In this document: positions 8,188 to 16,443 of the stretch, one piece after another
Layout: each line of letters opens with the position of its first letter
Numbering within the stretch: position 1 is the stretch's first letter
NCBI GenBank assembly: GCA_002837195.1
Contig: KZ478059.1
Span: forward strand, 558,001 to 622,000
Direction: 5' to 3'
From: Enterobacterales bacterium CwR94
GTDB taxonomy: Bacteria; Pseudomonadota; Gammaproteobacteria; Enterobacterales; Enterobacteriaceae
DNA: 64,000 bases
Made by a program: the position numbers and the translations under genes
The notes under the pieces: generated by a model
What the model was told of the DNA's origin: nothing
The model's database searches: none
The model's input: only the letters and a program-made list of their open reading frames with translations

Positions 8188-9198
8188 ATGGCTAAGCAAC
8201 GTTTTGCTTTATTAGGCAGTGGATTTATTGGGCAGGTGCATGCCGCAAGTCTCGCGCGACATCCTGATACCGAATTAGTAATGGTCGCTGATGTCGATAA
8301 CAGCCGTGCTGAAGCGCTGGCGAAGAAACATCAGGCTCGTGCCGTTGATGTGAGCACGGCGCTTAACAGTGACAGCATTGATGCGGTGTTGATCGCCAGC
8401 GCAACGCCATCACACGCTGAACTGCTGGAAGCCGCCGCGCGGGCAGGCAAAGCCGTTTACTGCGAGAAACCCATCGATCTCTCACTAAGCCGAGCACGCG
8501 ATGTGGTTGAAAAAGTTCTGCCGCTTAAGATTCCGGTCACGGTGGGGTTTAATCGCCGTTTTGATGTCAGTCATCAACAGTTGCGCCGCCAGGTTGAGCA
8601 AGGCGCAATCGGCCACGTGGAGTTGATACAAATGGTTTGTCGCGCCTCCGAAATGCCCGCTCTCAGCTATCTGCAAAGCTCTGGCGGGCAGATGCGCGAT
8701 CAGGCGATTCATTTTTTCGATCTACTGCGCTTTTTAACTCAGGATGAAGTGGTGACCGTCGCCGCAATGGGTGCCGCGCTGGCGCTGCCTGAGATCGCGA
8801 AATTTGGCGATGTAGATACCTCAATAGTAATGATGAGAATGCACAGCGGCGCACTGGCTCAGCTCGACAATACCCGCCGCACCGGACACGGTTATGATGA
8901 GCGTATTCAACTGATGGGGCCAGAGGGAGCGCTGGAATCCGGCAGCCAATCACCGCAGGGCGCCACCTTGTGGCGCGGTAATCAACGTATTCAAGCTGGC
9001 TTATGGCCGGACTGGTTTAGCCGCGTGCAAGAGACTTATTACGCACACCTGGATGCATTCGTGCGCCATCTGGCGGGCGAGTCGATCCCTGATTTACCGG
9101 GGTTGCTGGATGGTTTACAGGCGCAAGCGATTGCCGAAGCAGCGGTGACATCGTTAAAATGGGGAGAGTTTGTCAGCGTGGAGCAGTTTGCCCGCTAA
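8188..9198 (+). CDS. Inositol 2-dehydrogenase-like oxidoreductase (Gfo/Idh/MocA)
   Basis: A 336-residue cytosolic NAD(P)-dependent dehydrogenase. The Rossmann fold begins at once (FALLGSGFIGQVHAASLA); the family EKP motif is present (YCEKPIDLS), with GFNRRFD and a GGQMRDQAIHFFDLLRFL segment that supplies the catalytic Asp/His region seen in IolG. IolG oxidises myo-inositol to 2-keto-myo-inositol; that reaction is the best guess, but related enzymes oxidise C3 of sugars. The ATG at 8188 follows TGGAGA. It is transcribed alone, divergent from its LacI-type regulator, and ends at a hairpin shared with the opposing operon. Confidence 0.8.
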   Translation: MAKQRFALLGSGFIGQVHAASLARHPDTELVMVADVDNSRAEALAKKHQARAVDVSTALNSDSIDAVLIASATPSHAELLEAAARAGKAVYCEKPIDLSLSRARDVVEKVLPLKIPVTVGFNRRFDVSHQQLRRQVEQGAIGHVELIQMVCRASEMPALSYLQSSGGQMRDQAIHFFDLLRFLTQDEVVTVAAMGAALALPEIAKFGDVDTSIVMMRMHSGALAQLDNTRRTGHGYDERIQLMGPEGALESGSQSPQGATLWRGNQRIQAGLWPDWFSRVQETYYAHLDAFVRHLAGESIPDLPGLLDGLQAQAIAEAAVTSLKWGEFVSVEQFAR

Positions 9199-9223
9199 AA
9201 AGTGGCCTCCTGCGGGAGGCCAC
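9197..9223 (-). terminator. Intrinsic terminator of the 12357-9230 operon
   Basis: A 9-bp stem GTGGCCTCC / GGAGGCCAC (9202-9210 and 9215-9223) with a 4-base loop, followed on the minus strand by TTTTT (9197-9201). It also forms on the plus strand, but without a T-tract. Confidence 0.85.
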
Positions 9224-9229
9224 TGAATA

Positions 9230-10264
9230 TCATTGTTCTTCGTTAAACACGACGCCAATTTGCCGCCGCACCTCATCCATCGCTGCCAGCGTGGCGATGA
9301 CCTGCGATGATGAACGCCGCGGCGAATCGGCCAGACCTTGGCCTACACACCAGGCAAAGTGTTCTGCCTGGTGAAACAGTTGATCATAGCGATTACGCGG
9401 CTCTTCCCAATGCAGGACGTTGCCTCCGCTGCTGGCGGTCAGAGTGAAGTTGCCGGGGGCATAAAATTGCCCTTCCAGATTTAGGGTGGCCTGATTACCT
9501 GCCACTATCGCCCCGCCCGGCGTATTGCTCATCAGGGTGGTATGCAGCACGCTGTGCAGTGATGGCCCCTGAGTGAACAGCATCGACGTTTGCCCATTGA
9601 CTCGCCCGCCCGGTGCCGGGGTTCCCCGCGCCACAATCGTCTCCGGTGCGCCGCCCACCATCACACTCAACGAGACGAGGTAGCTGCCTAAATCCAGCAT
9701 CGGGCCGCCCGCCAGATCGGGATTATAAATTCGGTGATCGGGTGTAAAAAACTCACCGTGATCGGCCAGCAAGGTATGAACCTCCCCCAGTACCCCGTCG
9801 GCCAGCAACTGGCGAATAACATCGTATTTCGGTGCGTAATCGCACCACATCGCCTCCATCACCAATTTGCCCTGGGCCGCCGCGGCGGCATACAAGGCTT
9901 GCCCCTGCTGTGCATTGAGCGCCAACGGCTTTTCGATCAGTACGTGTTTGCCAGCGTTTAACGCCCGCAGGCCATCGGGAAAGTGGTGATTATGCGGCGT
10001 AGCAATATAGACCGCGTCAATATCACCGCGCGCCAGCAGCGCGTCGATATCACCACAGGCGTGAGGGATCCCCCATTGCGTGGCAAAACGCTCGGCTTTT
10101 GCCAGCGTGCGTGAGGCAACGGCCAATACCCGCTGCTGACTTTGGGTGTTCAGTGACTGAACAAAGCGCTCGGCAATCCAGCCGGGGCCGACAATTCCCC
10201 AGCGTAAAACGGGAATGTCGGCGGCAGCGTGACGTCGTGGTTGCGGTAGTACGGAAGGAAACAT
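9230..10264 (-). CDS. Gfo/Idh/MocA-family oxidoreductase (dihydrodiol-dehydrogenase-like)
   Basis: A 344-residue dehydrogenase, third gene of the minus-strand operon. The nucleotide-binding motif WGIVGPGWIAERF is preceded by about 20 extra residues; IATPHNHH and VLIEKPLALN are the family motifs; MEAMWCDYAPKYDVI resembles the substrate region of dihydrodiol dehydrogenases and glucose-fructose-oxidoreductase relatives. ATG at 10264 with GGAG five bases upstream. It lies 9 bases after the 390-residue homologue. The sugar or cyclitol substrate is unknown. It has no signal peptide, so it acts in the cytosol. Confidence 0.78.
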   Translation of the reverse strand: MFPSVLPQPRRHAAADIPVLRWGIVGPGWIAERFVQSLNTQSQQRVLAVASRTLAKAERFATQWGIPHACGDIDALLARGDIDAVYIATPHNHHFPDGLRALNAGKHVLIEKPLALNAQQGQALYAAAAAQGKLVMEAMWCDYAPKYDVIRQLLADGVLGEVHTLLADHGEFFTPDHRIYNPDLAGGPMLDLGSYLVSLSVMVGGAPETIVARGTPAPGGRVNGQTSMLFTQGPSLHSVLHTTLMSNTPGGAIVAGNQATLNLEGQFYAPGNFTLTASSGGNVLHWEEPRNRYDQLFHQAEHFAWCVGQGLADSPRRSSSQVIATLAAMDEVRRQIGVVFNEEQ

Positions 10265-10273
10265 AGCGGCTCC

Positions 10274-11446
10274 TTAATCTTTTTTCACATCGACCCAGCG
10301 ATGATTGGCCATGGACTCTTCGATTGCCGAAAGAATACGTTGGTTTTCCAGGCCAAAGGCGAAGTTGGGATAACAGTCCTCGTCGCTGCAAATTCCCTGC
10401 ACCAGATCGTGAATTTCAATCACTTTGACATCAAAATATCCCAAGCCACCGCCGCCGAAATCAAAGCCAAAGAAGCCAGCATAAGCAGGCACCTGGCAGC
10501 CGGCGTACAGCGTTTTGAAACCGCGGTCGTGCTTATCGTCATTGAAGCGGTACACCTGCAACTCATTGAACCGCTCACCGTCCATATACAGCGTGCCTTC
10601 AGTACCGGAGACCTCCCAGTAAACACCGAAAATGCGCCCTGCTGCGATACGCGAGGCTTCCACCACGCCGGATGCTCCGCTGTCAAAGTTCACCAGGCAC
10701 TGCACCTGATCATCATTTTCAACGTCGCGCCATTCAGCTCCGGCATCGACTTTACTGGCATAGCCAGCATCCGACTGCGGTACCGGACGCGTCTTCATGC
10801 AAGTTTGCGCGTTGGCGGTCACCTGGCGGATCCCGCCCATCAGAAATTGCGCCACCGAAAGCGTATGCGCGCCCAGGTCGCCCAGCGCCCCGCTGCCGCC
10901 CAGGGTTTTAGAGCAGCGCCAGGACCAGGGCAGCATTGGATCGTTATAGAATCCCTGATCAAAGGTGCCACGAAAACGCACAGGGGTTCCAATGTCGCCG
11001 CGTTCGATAATTTTTTTCGCCAACAACGCCGCCGGAGTTTTGATATTGTTGAAAGCCACCATGGTTTTCACCCCTTTTAGCCGCGCAGCCGCCGTCATTT
11101 CGCGCGCTTGCTGCTCGCTCACCGCCAGCGGTTTCTCACAGTACACATGTTTGCCAGCCGCAATCGCCGCCATCGCCATTTCATAGTGCAAGTGATTGGG
11201 TGAGGTGATATCCACCACATCGATAAGAGGATCATTGACCAGCTCGCGCCAGTCGCCGTAGGCCTTCTCGGCACCAAATTTGGCGGCATTGGCTTCTGCC
11301 AGCGCCTGATTTTGATCGGCCAGCGCATACAGATACGGGCGCTTGGGCAGCAAGTGATAAAACATGGCCGCCCGGCGATAGGCATCGGCGTGTGCTTGCC
11401 CCATGAATCCAGAACCGATCAAACCGATATTTAAACGTGTTGTCAT
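10274..11446 (-). CDS. Gfo/Idh/MocA-family oxidoreductase, levoglucosan/3-keto-sugar dehydrogenase-like
   Basis: A 390-residue dehydrogenase. Motifs are LNIGLIGSGFMGQAHADAY (NAD binding), DITSPNHLH, VYCEKPLAVS, LGGSGALGDLGAHTLSVAQF and WEVSGTEGTLYMDGERFNEL. The length and these motifs match the class containing levoglucosan dehydrogenase and YcjS-like enzymes, which oxidise a sugar ring at C3 with NAD. The start is coupled to the IolE-like gene (TAATG overlap). Its pairing with a TIM-barrel partner recalls 3-keto-sugar pathways (see findings). Subfamily assignment is from memory of the motifs, so it is moderate. Confidence 0.78.
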   Translation of the reverse strand: MTTRLNIGLIGSGFMGQAHADAYRRAAMFYHLLPKRPYLYALADQNQALAEANAAKFGAEKAYGDWRELVNDPLIDVVDITSPNHLHYEMAMAAIAAGKHVYCEKPLAVSEQQAREMTAAARLKGVKTMVAFNNIKTPAALLAKKIIERGDIGTPVRFRGTFDQGFYNDPMLPWSWRCSKTLGGSGALGDLGAHTLSVAQFLMGGIRQVTANAQTCMKTRPVPQSDAGYASKVDAGAEWRDVENDDQVQCLVNFDSGASGVVEASRIAAGRIFGVYWEVSGTEGTLYMDGERFNELQVYRFNDDKHDRGFKTLYAGCQVPAYAGFFGFDFGGGGLGYFDVKVIEIHDLVQGICSDEDCYPNFAFGLENQRILSAIEESMANHRWVDVKKD

Positions 11447-12357
11447 TACACAGTCTCCCTGCTGGTGAGGGGAAAATGGGCGTTGGCCCAGGCAAATGCC
11501 CGTTGTACGGTGGGCAGTGGCGGCGCTAAAGCCGGGTCTTGTTCCGCTTCGATAATCAACCAGCCCTGATACTGGCTGCGTTTCACGAAGTCGATAATCG
11601 GCGAATAATCAATGCCGCCCTCACCTGGAATGGTAAACAGCCCAGCGCGCACCGCCTCATTAAAGCTGAGATTTTCCCGGTACAGACGTTGATGCACTTC
11701 TGGACGGACATCCTTGAGGTGGATATGGCAGATCCGCGAACCATACCGTTGCAACGCACGCGCGATATCGACGCCAGCCGCAAAAGCATGGCCAGAATCA
11801 AACACCAAGCCGACGTTGGAATGGGTGTTTTCCATAAAAGCCTGCAACTCATCATCATGCTCGACGACCATCATTAGATGATGGTGATAAGCCAGTTGCA
11901 GCCCGTAATCTCGCAGCAGCACATCGGCAAAGGCATTCAGTTTGTCGCAATACTGAGGTAAATCGAGGCTTGCTAATGCAGGAGACTGAGAAATCTGCTC
12001 ATCCAGCGGCGTTTCGCCGGGCAACAGCCCACACTCCCCGTACACCATGACACTGGCCCCCAATTGTTGCAGCAATTGCGCATGAGGCCGAACGGCGTCC
12101 AGCTCCTCCTGCACACTGCGCTCAGCTAAAAACCCACTGTGCCAGCCCGATGCCAGCTGCAACCCCACTTTATCCAACAGCGGGTGTAATTCTCGCGCAT
12201 CGCGTGGAAATTTACGGCCGAGTTCAATGCCCTGATAGCCGGTCTGCGCGGCCTGCTGTAAGCAGGTTTGCAGGGCAATATCGCCGCCAAGATCGTCCAG
12301 TACATCATTTGTCCAACACAAGGGGCTAACGCCCAGTTTGAGGTGAGATAATGCCAT
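11446..12357 (-). CDS. IolE-like sugar-phosphate isomerase/epimerase (AP-endonuclease-2-type TIM barrel)
   Basis: A 303-residue TIM-barrel enzyme, first gene of the minus-strand operon. It shares with IolE (2-keto-myo-inositol dehydratase) the motifs LAYHHHLMMVVE, FDSGHAFAAG, ICHIHLKDVRPEVH, GLFTIPGEGGIDY and LIIEAEQDPAL; the His, Asp and Glu residues in these are the usual divalent-metal ligands. With the upstream IolG-like enzyme it could carry out the first two steps of inositol breakdown. Related barrels also act as isomerases on 3-keto sugars. ATG at 12357 after TGGAGA. A TGATGG-N4-CCATCA palindrome lies 70 bases upstream. Confidence 0.8.
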   Translation of the reverse strand: MALSHLKLGVSPLCWTNDVLDDLGGDIALQTCLQQAAQTGYQGIELGRKFPRDARELHPLLDKVGLQLASGWHSGFLAERSVQEELDAVRPHAQLLQQLGASVMVYGECGLLPGETPLDEQISQSPALASLDLPQYCDKLNAFADVLLRDYGLQLAYHHHLMMVVEHDDELQAFMENTHSNVGLVFDSGHAFAAGVDIARALQRYGSRICHIHLKDVRPEVHQRLYRENLSFNEAVRAGLFTIPGEGGIDYSPIIDFVKRSQYQGWLIIEAEQDPALAPPLPTVQRAFAWANAHFPLTSRETV

Positions 12358-12426
12358 TGCGTTTCTCCACAGGGGTCACAATAGCGTCACTATAATCAAC
12401 CGTTTGTCGCGATGAGAACGCAAGAA

Positions 12427-12444
12427 ATGATGGGATTCCATCAT
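12427..12444. promoter_or_regulatory. Candidate operator of the 7056-8075 regulator (site 2)
   Basis: Perfect 7-bp inverted repeat ATGATGG-GATT-CCATCAT upstream of the IolE-like operon. Its arms are the same as those at 8098-8113, and the spacing is identical. Confidence 0.65.
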
Positions 12445-12518
12445 GGGTGCGGATGTTGGATTTATGGGGAAAAGGCGTGTGCAGAAAGGTTTTGACGGGC
12501 GGTACAAAGGGATGAAAC

Positions 12519-12542
12519 GTCCTCCCTCAGACGAGGGAGGAC
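12519..12542 (-). terminator. Terminator of gcd
   Basis: A perfect 10-bp stem GTCCTCCCTC / GAGGGAGGAC with a 4-base loop, 7 bases after the gcd stop on the minus strand and followed by GTTTC. The T-tract is short. Confidence 0.7.
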
Positions 12543-12549
12543 AGCAGGA

Positions 12550-14925
12550 TTACTGCTTAACGCGATAAGCCATGACGCTATCGCCTTGCTTGGTCCCAAT
12601 TGAGCCATGGCCACCGGCCGCGATAACCACATATTGCTGGTTATCTTTGCCCATAAAGCTGGAAGGCGTGGCCTGCCCGCCTGCGGGCAGCTCTGTTTCC
12701 CACAGCAATTCACCGGTATTGATATCATACGCACGGAAGAAGTTATCCGCTGTTGCCGCGTGGAATACCAAATCACCGCCTGTCACTAAAGGTCCACCAT
12801 GCGCAATCATGCCCATCGGGAACCCGACAGGGAACGGGAATGGCAGGAACGTGGTGTTCAGGTTTTTGGTGGTGCCAGTGCGACGCAACCACTCCGTTTT
12901 ACCGGATTTCAGGTCAACCGCAGCCATACGGCCCCACGGTGGCGCGATGCAAGGAATACCCAGGCCAGACGCAAACTGTGCGATACGGAAGGCGTAGCTG
13001 CCATCAAAGTTTTCGTTAAAGATCGGTTGCCCGTCTTTCGAAATCAAACGCTGCTCATTGGTCTCTTGCGTCCGTTTCACCATGTTATAGCGGTGTGCAA
13101 TACGGATAGGCGTCGCTACCAGGATTTGGCGCTCAGGATCGACCGCCACAGAACCCCAGTTAAACACCCCGATATTGCCTGGGAAAACGATAGATCCTTG
13201 CTCAGTGGCAGGTGTCCAGGGATTCCCATCATAACGGCGTTGTTTAAACTCAATACGGCACGCCATTTGGTCAAACGGTGACACTCCCCACATGGCTTTT
13301 TCTTCCAGCGGCGCGGGAATAAAATTCAGTGCCGAGACAGGCTGGTTAGGCGCAAACTTTTCACCGGTTACGCCCCCTTCCGTGGAAACCTGTTGCAGAT
13401 TGACCGGATACACAGGCTGGCCTGTCAGACGGTTTAATACAAACAAGTTGCCCACTTTGGTCGGCAGGATCACTACCGGTTGTTTCTTGCCTTGATAATC
13501 GATATCCAGCAATGACACTTGGGAAGGATTGTCACGATCCCACAGGTCATGATGCGAACTTTGGAAACGCCATTTGAATTCACCAGTACGCAAATCCAGT
13601 GCCACCAGGGTATCGCGGAATTTTTCAGTGTTGCTGTTCGCATCACGATCAATACCCACTTCATCCGGTGACGCATTGCCGAAAGGCACATACACCAGAC
13701 CGTTTTGGATATCCGCGCTCAGCGTGGTCCATGCGGTAGGTGTGTCCTGCGTGTAAATACCGTCAGCGGCTATCGGCTGGGTGTCATCCGGTTTGCCCGG
13801 ATCGAAATTCCACACCAGCTCACCGCTGATCGCGTTATAAGCACGAATAACACCGCCCGGATTCCCCTGATGGAAACCGTTATCCATCACCGAGCCACCG
13901 ACGATAACCAGGTCACCAGCAACCAGTGGCGCAGCGGTTTGCATCAGCGCAGTAGGACGCACCGGCCCCATATTGTGGCTCAGGTCGATAATACCGTTAT
14001 TACCAAAATCGGCGCACAGCTTGCCGGTATCAGCATCCAGCGCGATCAATTTGGCATCGGTCGTGCCCTGATAAATGCGCTTACGGCACAGTGCGGGCGC
14101 CACGGTTTCGTTAGCCGCCACGGCTTGCGGCGCGGCATAGTAACTCACACCACGGCACGTTTGGTGCTGGCGCTGATTCGTACGGTCTTTCGCTGGCGTA
14201 TATTTCCATTTCAGCTTGCCGGTTTCAGGCTCCAGCGCGTGCACTTCGTTATGTGGCGTACAGAAGTACAAGGTGTCATTCACTTTCAGCGGCGTCGCTT
14301 CAAAAGTGTACTCAGACGCATCCGTTTTCGGATCGCGCACATCACCGGTATGGTATTGCCAGGCTAACTCAAGATTTTTAACGTTATCTTTGGTGATTTG
14401 ATTGAGCGCTGAGAAGCGTTGGCCATTGTCATTGCCGCCATAGGCTGCCCAGTCTTGCTTCGCCACCTCAGTGTCAGCGGGCTGGCGCTCATTGGTTAAG
14501 GTGCCTTTTTGCGGATAGGGATCGTAGAAAAACAGGCCGATAACAATCGCAATCATCACCACCACTGTGGTGCCGAGGAAAGGATGGAAGCCCTGCGCCA
14601 CGCCGCGACGACGCGTTAAAGGACGCACAATAAAGGGCATCGCTAACCAAAGACCGATTAAACCAATCACATCTCCGCGCGGGATCCACTGCCATTTATC
14701 AAAGCCCGCTTCCCAGATAATCCAGGCCAGGGTTATCCACATTAAAATTGCATAAACACTTAATGCAATTTTCTTATTCATAAACAGCAAAATTGCCGTG
14801 AGTATTAATCCGACCGCTAAGATCGCATAGAAGGGACTGCCGCCGACGGCGATCAGTTGCCCACCCATGTACAGCATCGCAATACCAATGATTGCGATGA
14901 TAATGCTCGTTAATTTAGTCACCAT
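12550..14925 (-). CDS. gcd: PQQ-dependent membrane-bound glucose dehydrogenase
   Basis: A 791-residue quinoprotein, close to the 796 residues of E. coli Gcd. The first about 140 residues form five membrane helices (one is PFYAILAVGLILTAILLFM). The rest is a periplasmic eight-bladed PQQ propeller with motifs such as WAAYGGNDNGQRFSALNQI, HHDLWDRDNPSQVSLLDI and ATADNFFRAYDINTGELLW. It oxidises glucose (and other aldoses) to gluconolactone in the periplasm and passes electrons to ubiquinone. Monocistronic, with its own terminator. The inverted repeat TGTAAA-N13-TTTACA at 14973-14997 lies in the promoter region. The cofactor is not made by any gene here, but the PQQ receptor pqqU lies 14 kb away. 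Confidence 0.96.
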   Translation of the reverse strand: MVTKLTSIIIAIIGIAMLYMGGQLIAVGGSPFYAILAVGLILTAILLFMNKKIALSVYAILMWITLAWIIWEAGFDKWQWIPRGDVIGLIGLWLAMPFIVRPLTRRRGVAQGFHPFLGTTVVVMIAIVIGLFFYDPYPQKGTLTNERQPADTEVAKQDWAAYGGNDNGQRFSALNQITKDNVKNLELAWQYHTGDVRDPKTDASEYTFEATPLKVNDTLYFCTPHNEVHALEPETGKLKWKYTPAKDRTNQRQHQTCRGVSYYAAPQAVAANETVAPALCRKRIYQGTTDAKLIALDADTGKLCADFGNNGIIDLSHNMGPVRPTALMQTAAPLVAGDLVIVGGSVMDNGFHQGNPGGVIRAYNAISGELVWNFDPGKPDDTQPIAADGIYTQDTPTAWTTLSADIQNGLVYVPFGNASPDEVGIDRDANSNTEKFRDTLVALDLRTGEFKWRFQSSHHDLWDRDNPSQVSLLDIDYQGKKQPVVILPTKVGNLFVLNRLTGQPVYPVNLQQVSTEGGVTGEKFAPNQPVSALNFIPAPLEEKAMWGVSPFDQMACRIEFKQRRYDGNPWTPATEQGSIVFPGNIGVFNWGSVAVDPERQILVATPIRIAHRYNMVKRTQETNEQRLISKDGQPIFNENFDGSYAFRIAQFASGLGIPCIAPPWGRMAAVDLKSGKTEWLRRTGTTKNLNTTFLPFPFPVGFPMGMIAHGGPLVTGGDLVFHAATADNFFRAYDINTGELLWETELPAGGQATPSSFMGKDNQQYVVIAAGGHGSIGTKQGDSVMAYRVKQ

Positions 14926-14972
14926 GGTAAACCCTGTTTTTACCCATTAAAAAGTTAATGAGATCACTCCCC

Positions 14973-14997
14973 TGTAAATGAATTGACGTCTTTTACA
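14973..14997. promoter_or_regulatory. Inverted repeat upstream of gcd
   Basis: TGTAAA (14973-14978) and TTTACA (14992-14997) separated by 13 bases, 48-72 bases upstream of gcd. It could bind a dimeric regulator. No known box is recognised, and chance is possible in this AT-rich stretch. Confidence 0.25.
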
Positions 14998-15211
14998 CTG
15001 CCGCCAATTTCATCACCCCTTATTGATGTAGACCTTCCCTGTAAAATCCACAACATTGATTCCGCTTTTTCGCGGGTTAATGCTTCTCACTTAACAAGTG
15101 CCTAACAAAAAACGCGGGCAATTCTAACGTCTCAGCATAATTAGTCCACTCTGGCGTGTGCGTTGCGCACAAATACGCACTCGGCAGGGTTATTGGCGTC
15201 GAGCAGAAACG

Positions 15212-16273
15212 TTATGCGCGGTATGGCGGGAGAGGATCGTCGGAGAAATCGGGTAAAATAGCCGGGATGCGCGCACTGCCGCGTAAAATCAGCTTACCCG
15301 GCAACTGGCATTGCACGGGGGCGCAATCCTGCTGTGCGAGTTGTGCACGGAGTATGGCGATTGCCGAAGCGACCATTTCTGTTAACGGTTGTTGCCAGGT
15401 GGTCAGATTAAACAGGGGCCATGCCCCCATCGCGATATCATCGAAGCCCACAATCGATATATCGCGTCCGGCGAGGCAGCCCATTTCGCCAACAATGACA
15501 TTAAGCGCACCAATAGCCATCATGTCATTGGCACAAAACACGGCGTCCGGCGGCGAAGAGGATGCCATCAGACGCCGTGTGGCGGCCATTGCGCCCATGA
15601 GAGACCAGTCCCCCGTCTCACGCATTATGGGTGCCGCTCCGCGTTGCGCTAAGCGCTGTACAAAGCCGGTTTCACGATCGCGACTGGTTGATGAACTGTC
15701 GCGACCCGCAATAAATGCAAGCTGTTGATGCCCACCCGCCAGTAAAAAATCGGCAATTGCCGCCCCGCCGCCCACGTTATCACTGGTGATGCTGGATACT
15801 GTTGCGCTGTCATTGGTGCGATTCAATAGCAGCACGGGTAAACCACTGCGCTGGCATTCATAGGAAAAATGGGAAGACAAGCTGCTGGAAACCATGACGA
15901 CAGCCTCCACGCGGTGGCGTAGCACCTCTTCTAAAATAGGATCGGTATCGTCATCTTGCAGCATTGAAAATAGCAGCACCCGGTAGCCCATCTGGTTGAG
16001 GGCGTGAGAGAGTGCATCCAGTAATGCGGCATAAAACGGGTTAACCAATCCTGGCACCACCACGCCAATTAAATTGGAACGGCGCGTAATCAGTGAACGG
16101 GCAATGAAACTCGGACGATAACCCAATGTCGCTGCCGCCTGGTGCACCTTTTCACGCGTGCTGTCAGCAATTTTGGCACCCTCTGTGAATGCGCGTGAAA
16201 CTGCTGATTGCGATACGCCAGCCAGTTTTGCCACATCGTAGCTGGTCACAGGGCGACGCGATGAATCTGCCAT
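15212..16273 (-). CDS. LacI-family transcriptional regulator
   Basis: A 353-residue repressor-type protein: helix-turn-helix and hinge at the N-terminus (SYDVAKLAGVSQSAVSRAFT, then REKVHQAAATLGYRPSFIAR) and a sugar-binding-like effector domain (IGVVVPGLVNPFYAALLDAL, FCANDMMAIGALNVI, ISIVGFDDIAM). It is divergent from the HisD-like dehydrogenase, and two copies of a 20-bp element lie between them, so local regulation of that gene is likely. No transporter or other enzyme accompanies it here. The inducer is unknown. Confidence 0.88.
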   Translation of the reverse strand: MADSSRRPVTSYDVAKLAGVSQSAVSRAFTEGAKIADSTREKVHQAAATLGYRPSFIARSLITRRSNLIGVVVPGLVNPFYAALLDALSHALNQMGYRVLLFSMLQDDDTDPILEEVLRHRVEAVVMVSSSLSSHFSYECQRSGLPVLLLNRTNDSATVSSITSDNVGGGAAIADFLLAGGHQQLAFIAGRDSSSTSRDRETGFVQRLAQRGAAPIMRETGDWSLMGAMAATRRLMASSSPPDAVFCANDMMAIGALNVIVGEMGCLAGRDISIVGFDDIAMGAWPLFNLTTWQQPLTEMVASAIAILRAQLAQQDCAPVQCQLPGKLILRGSARIPAILPDFSDDPLPPYRA

Positions 16274-16350
16274 GGGCTCTTCCTCAGACGGGTAAATTCT
16301 CGCACATTATGCGTATTACTCCCGGCTTGTCACGATTTTTGCGATCTCCG

Positions 16351-16420
16351 TTGCATTCGTATGCATTGCAGGTATCGGCGAGGTAAATTTCGTTTTACCT
16401 TGCAGTGAATTCGAATGCAA
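16351..16420. promoter_or_regulatory. Inverted pair of 20-bp operators flanking a palindrome
   Basis: TTGCATTCGTATGCATTGCA at 16351-16370 recurs in opposite orientation at 16401-16420, where the minus strand reads TTGCATTCGAATTCACTGCA; 16 of 20 positions are identical. Exactly between them, at 16381-16400, is AGGTAAA-TTTCGT-TTTACCT, a perfect 7-bp inverted repeat. The second element ends 23 bases before the HisD-like start. This is probably the binding region of the divergent LacI-type regulator. Confidence 0.6.
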
Positions 16421-16443
16421 TACAAATATCACTGAAGGAGAAC

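Noticed and set aside
10301..11080. 259-codon frame antisense to the levoglucosan-dehydrogenase-like gene
   Set aside because: Complete overlap with a well-supported enzyme, low-complexity composition and no family motifs.
13705..14367. 220-codon frame antisense to gcd
   Set aside because: Lies wholly within a strongly conserved gene; no ribosome site and no recognisable domain; a shadow of codon bias on the other strand.
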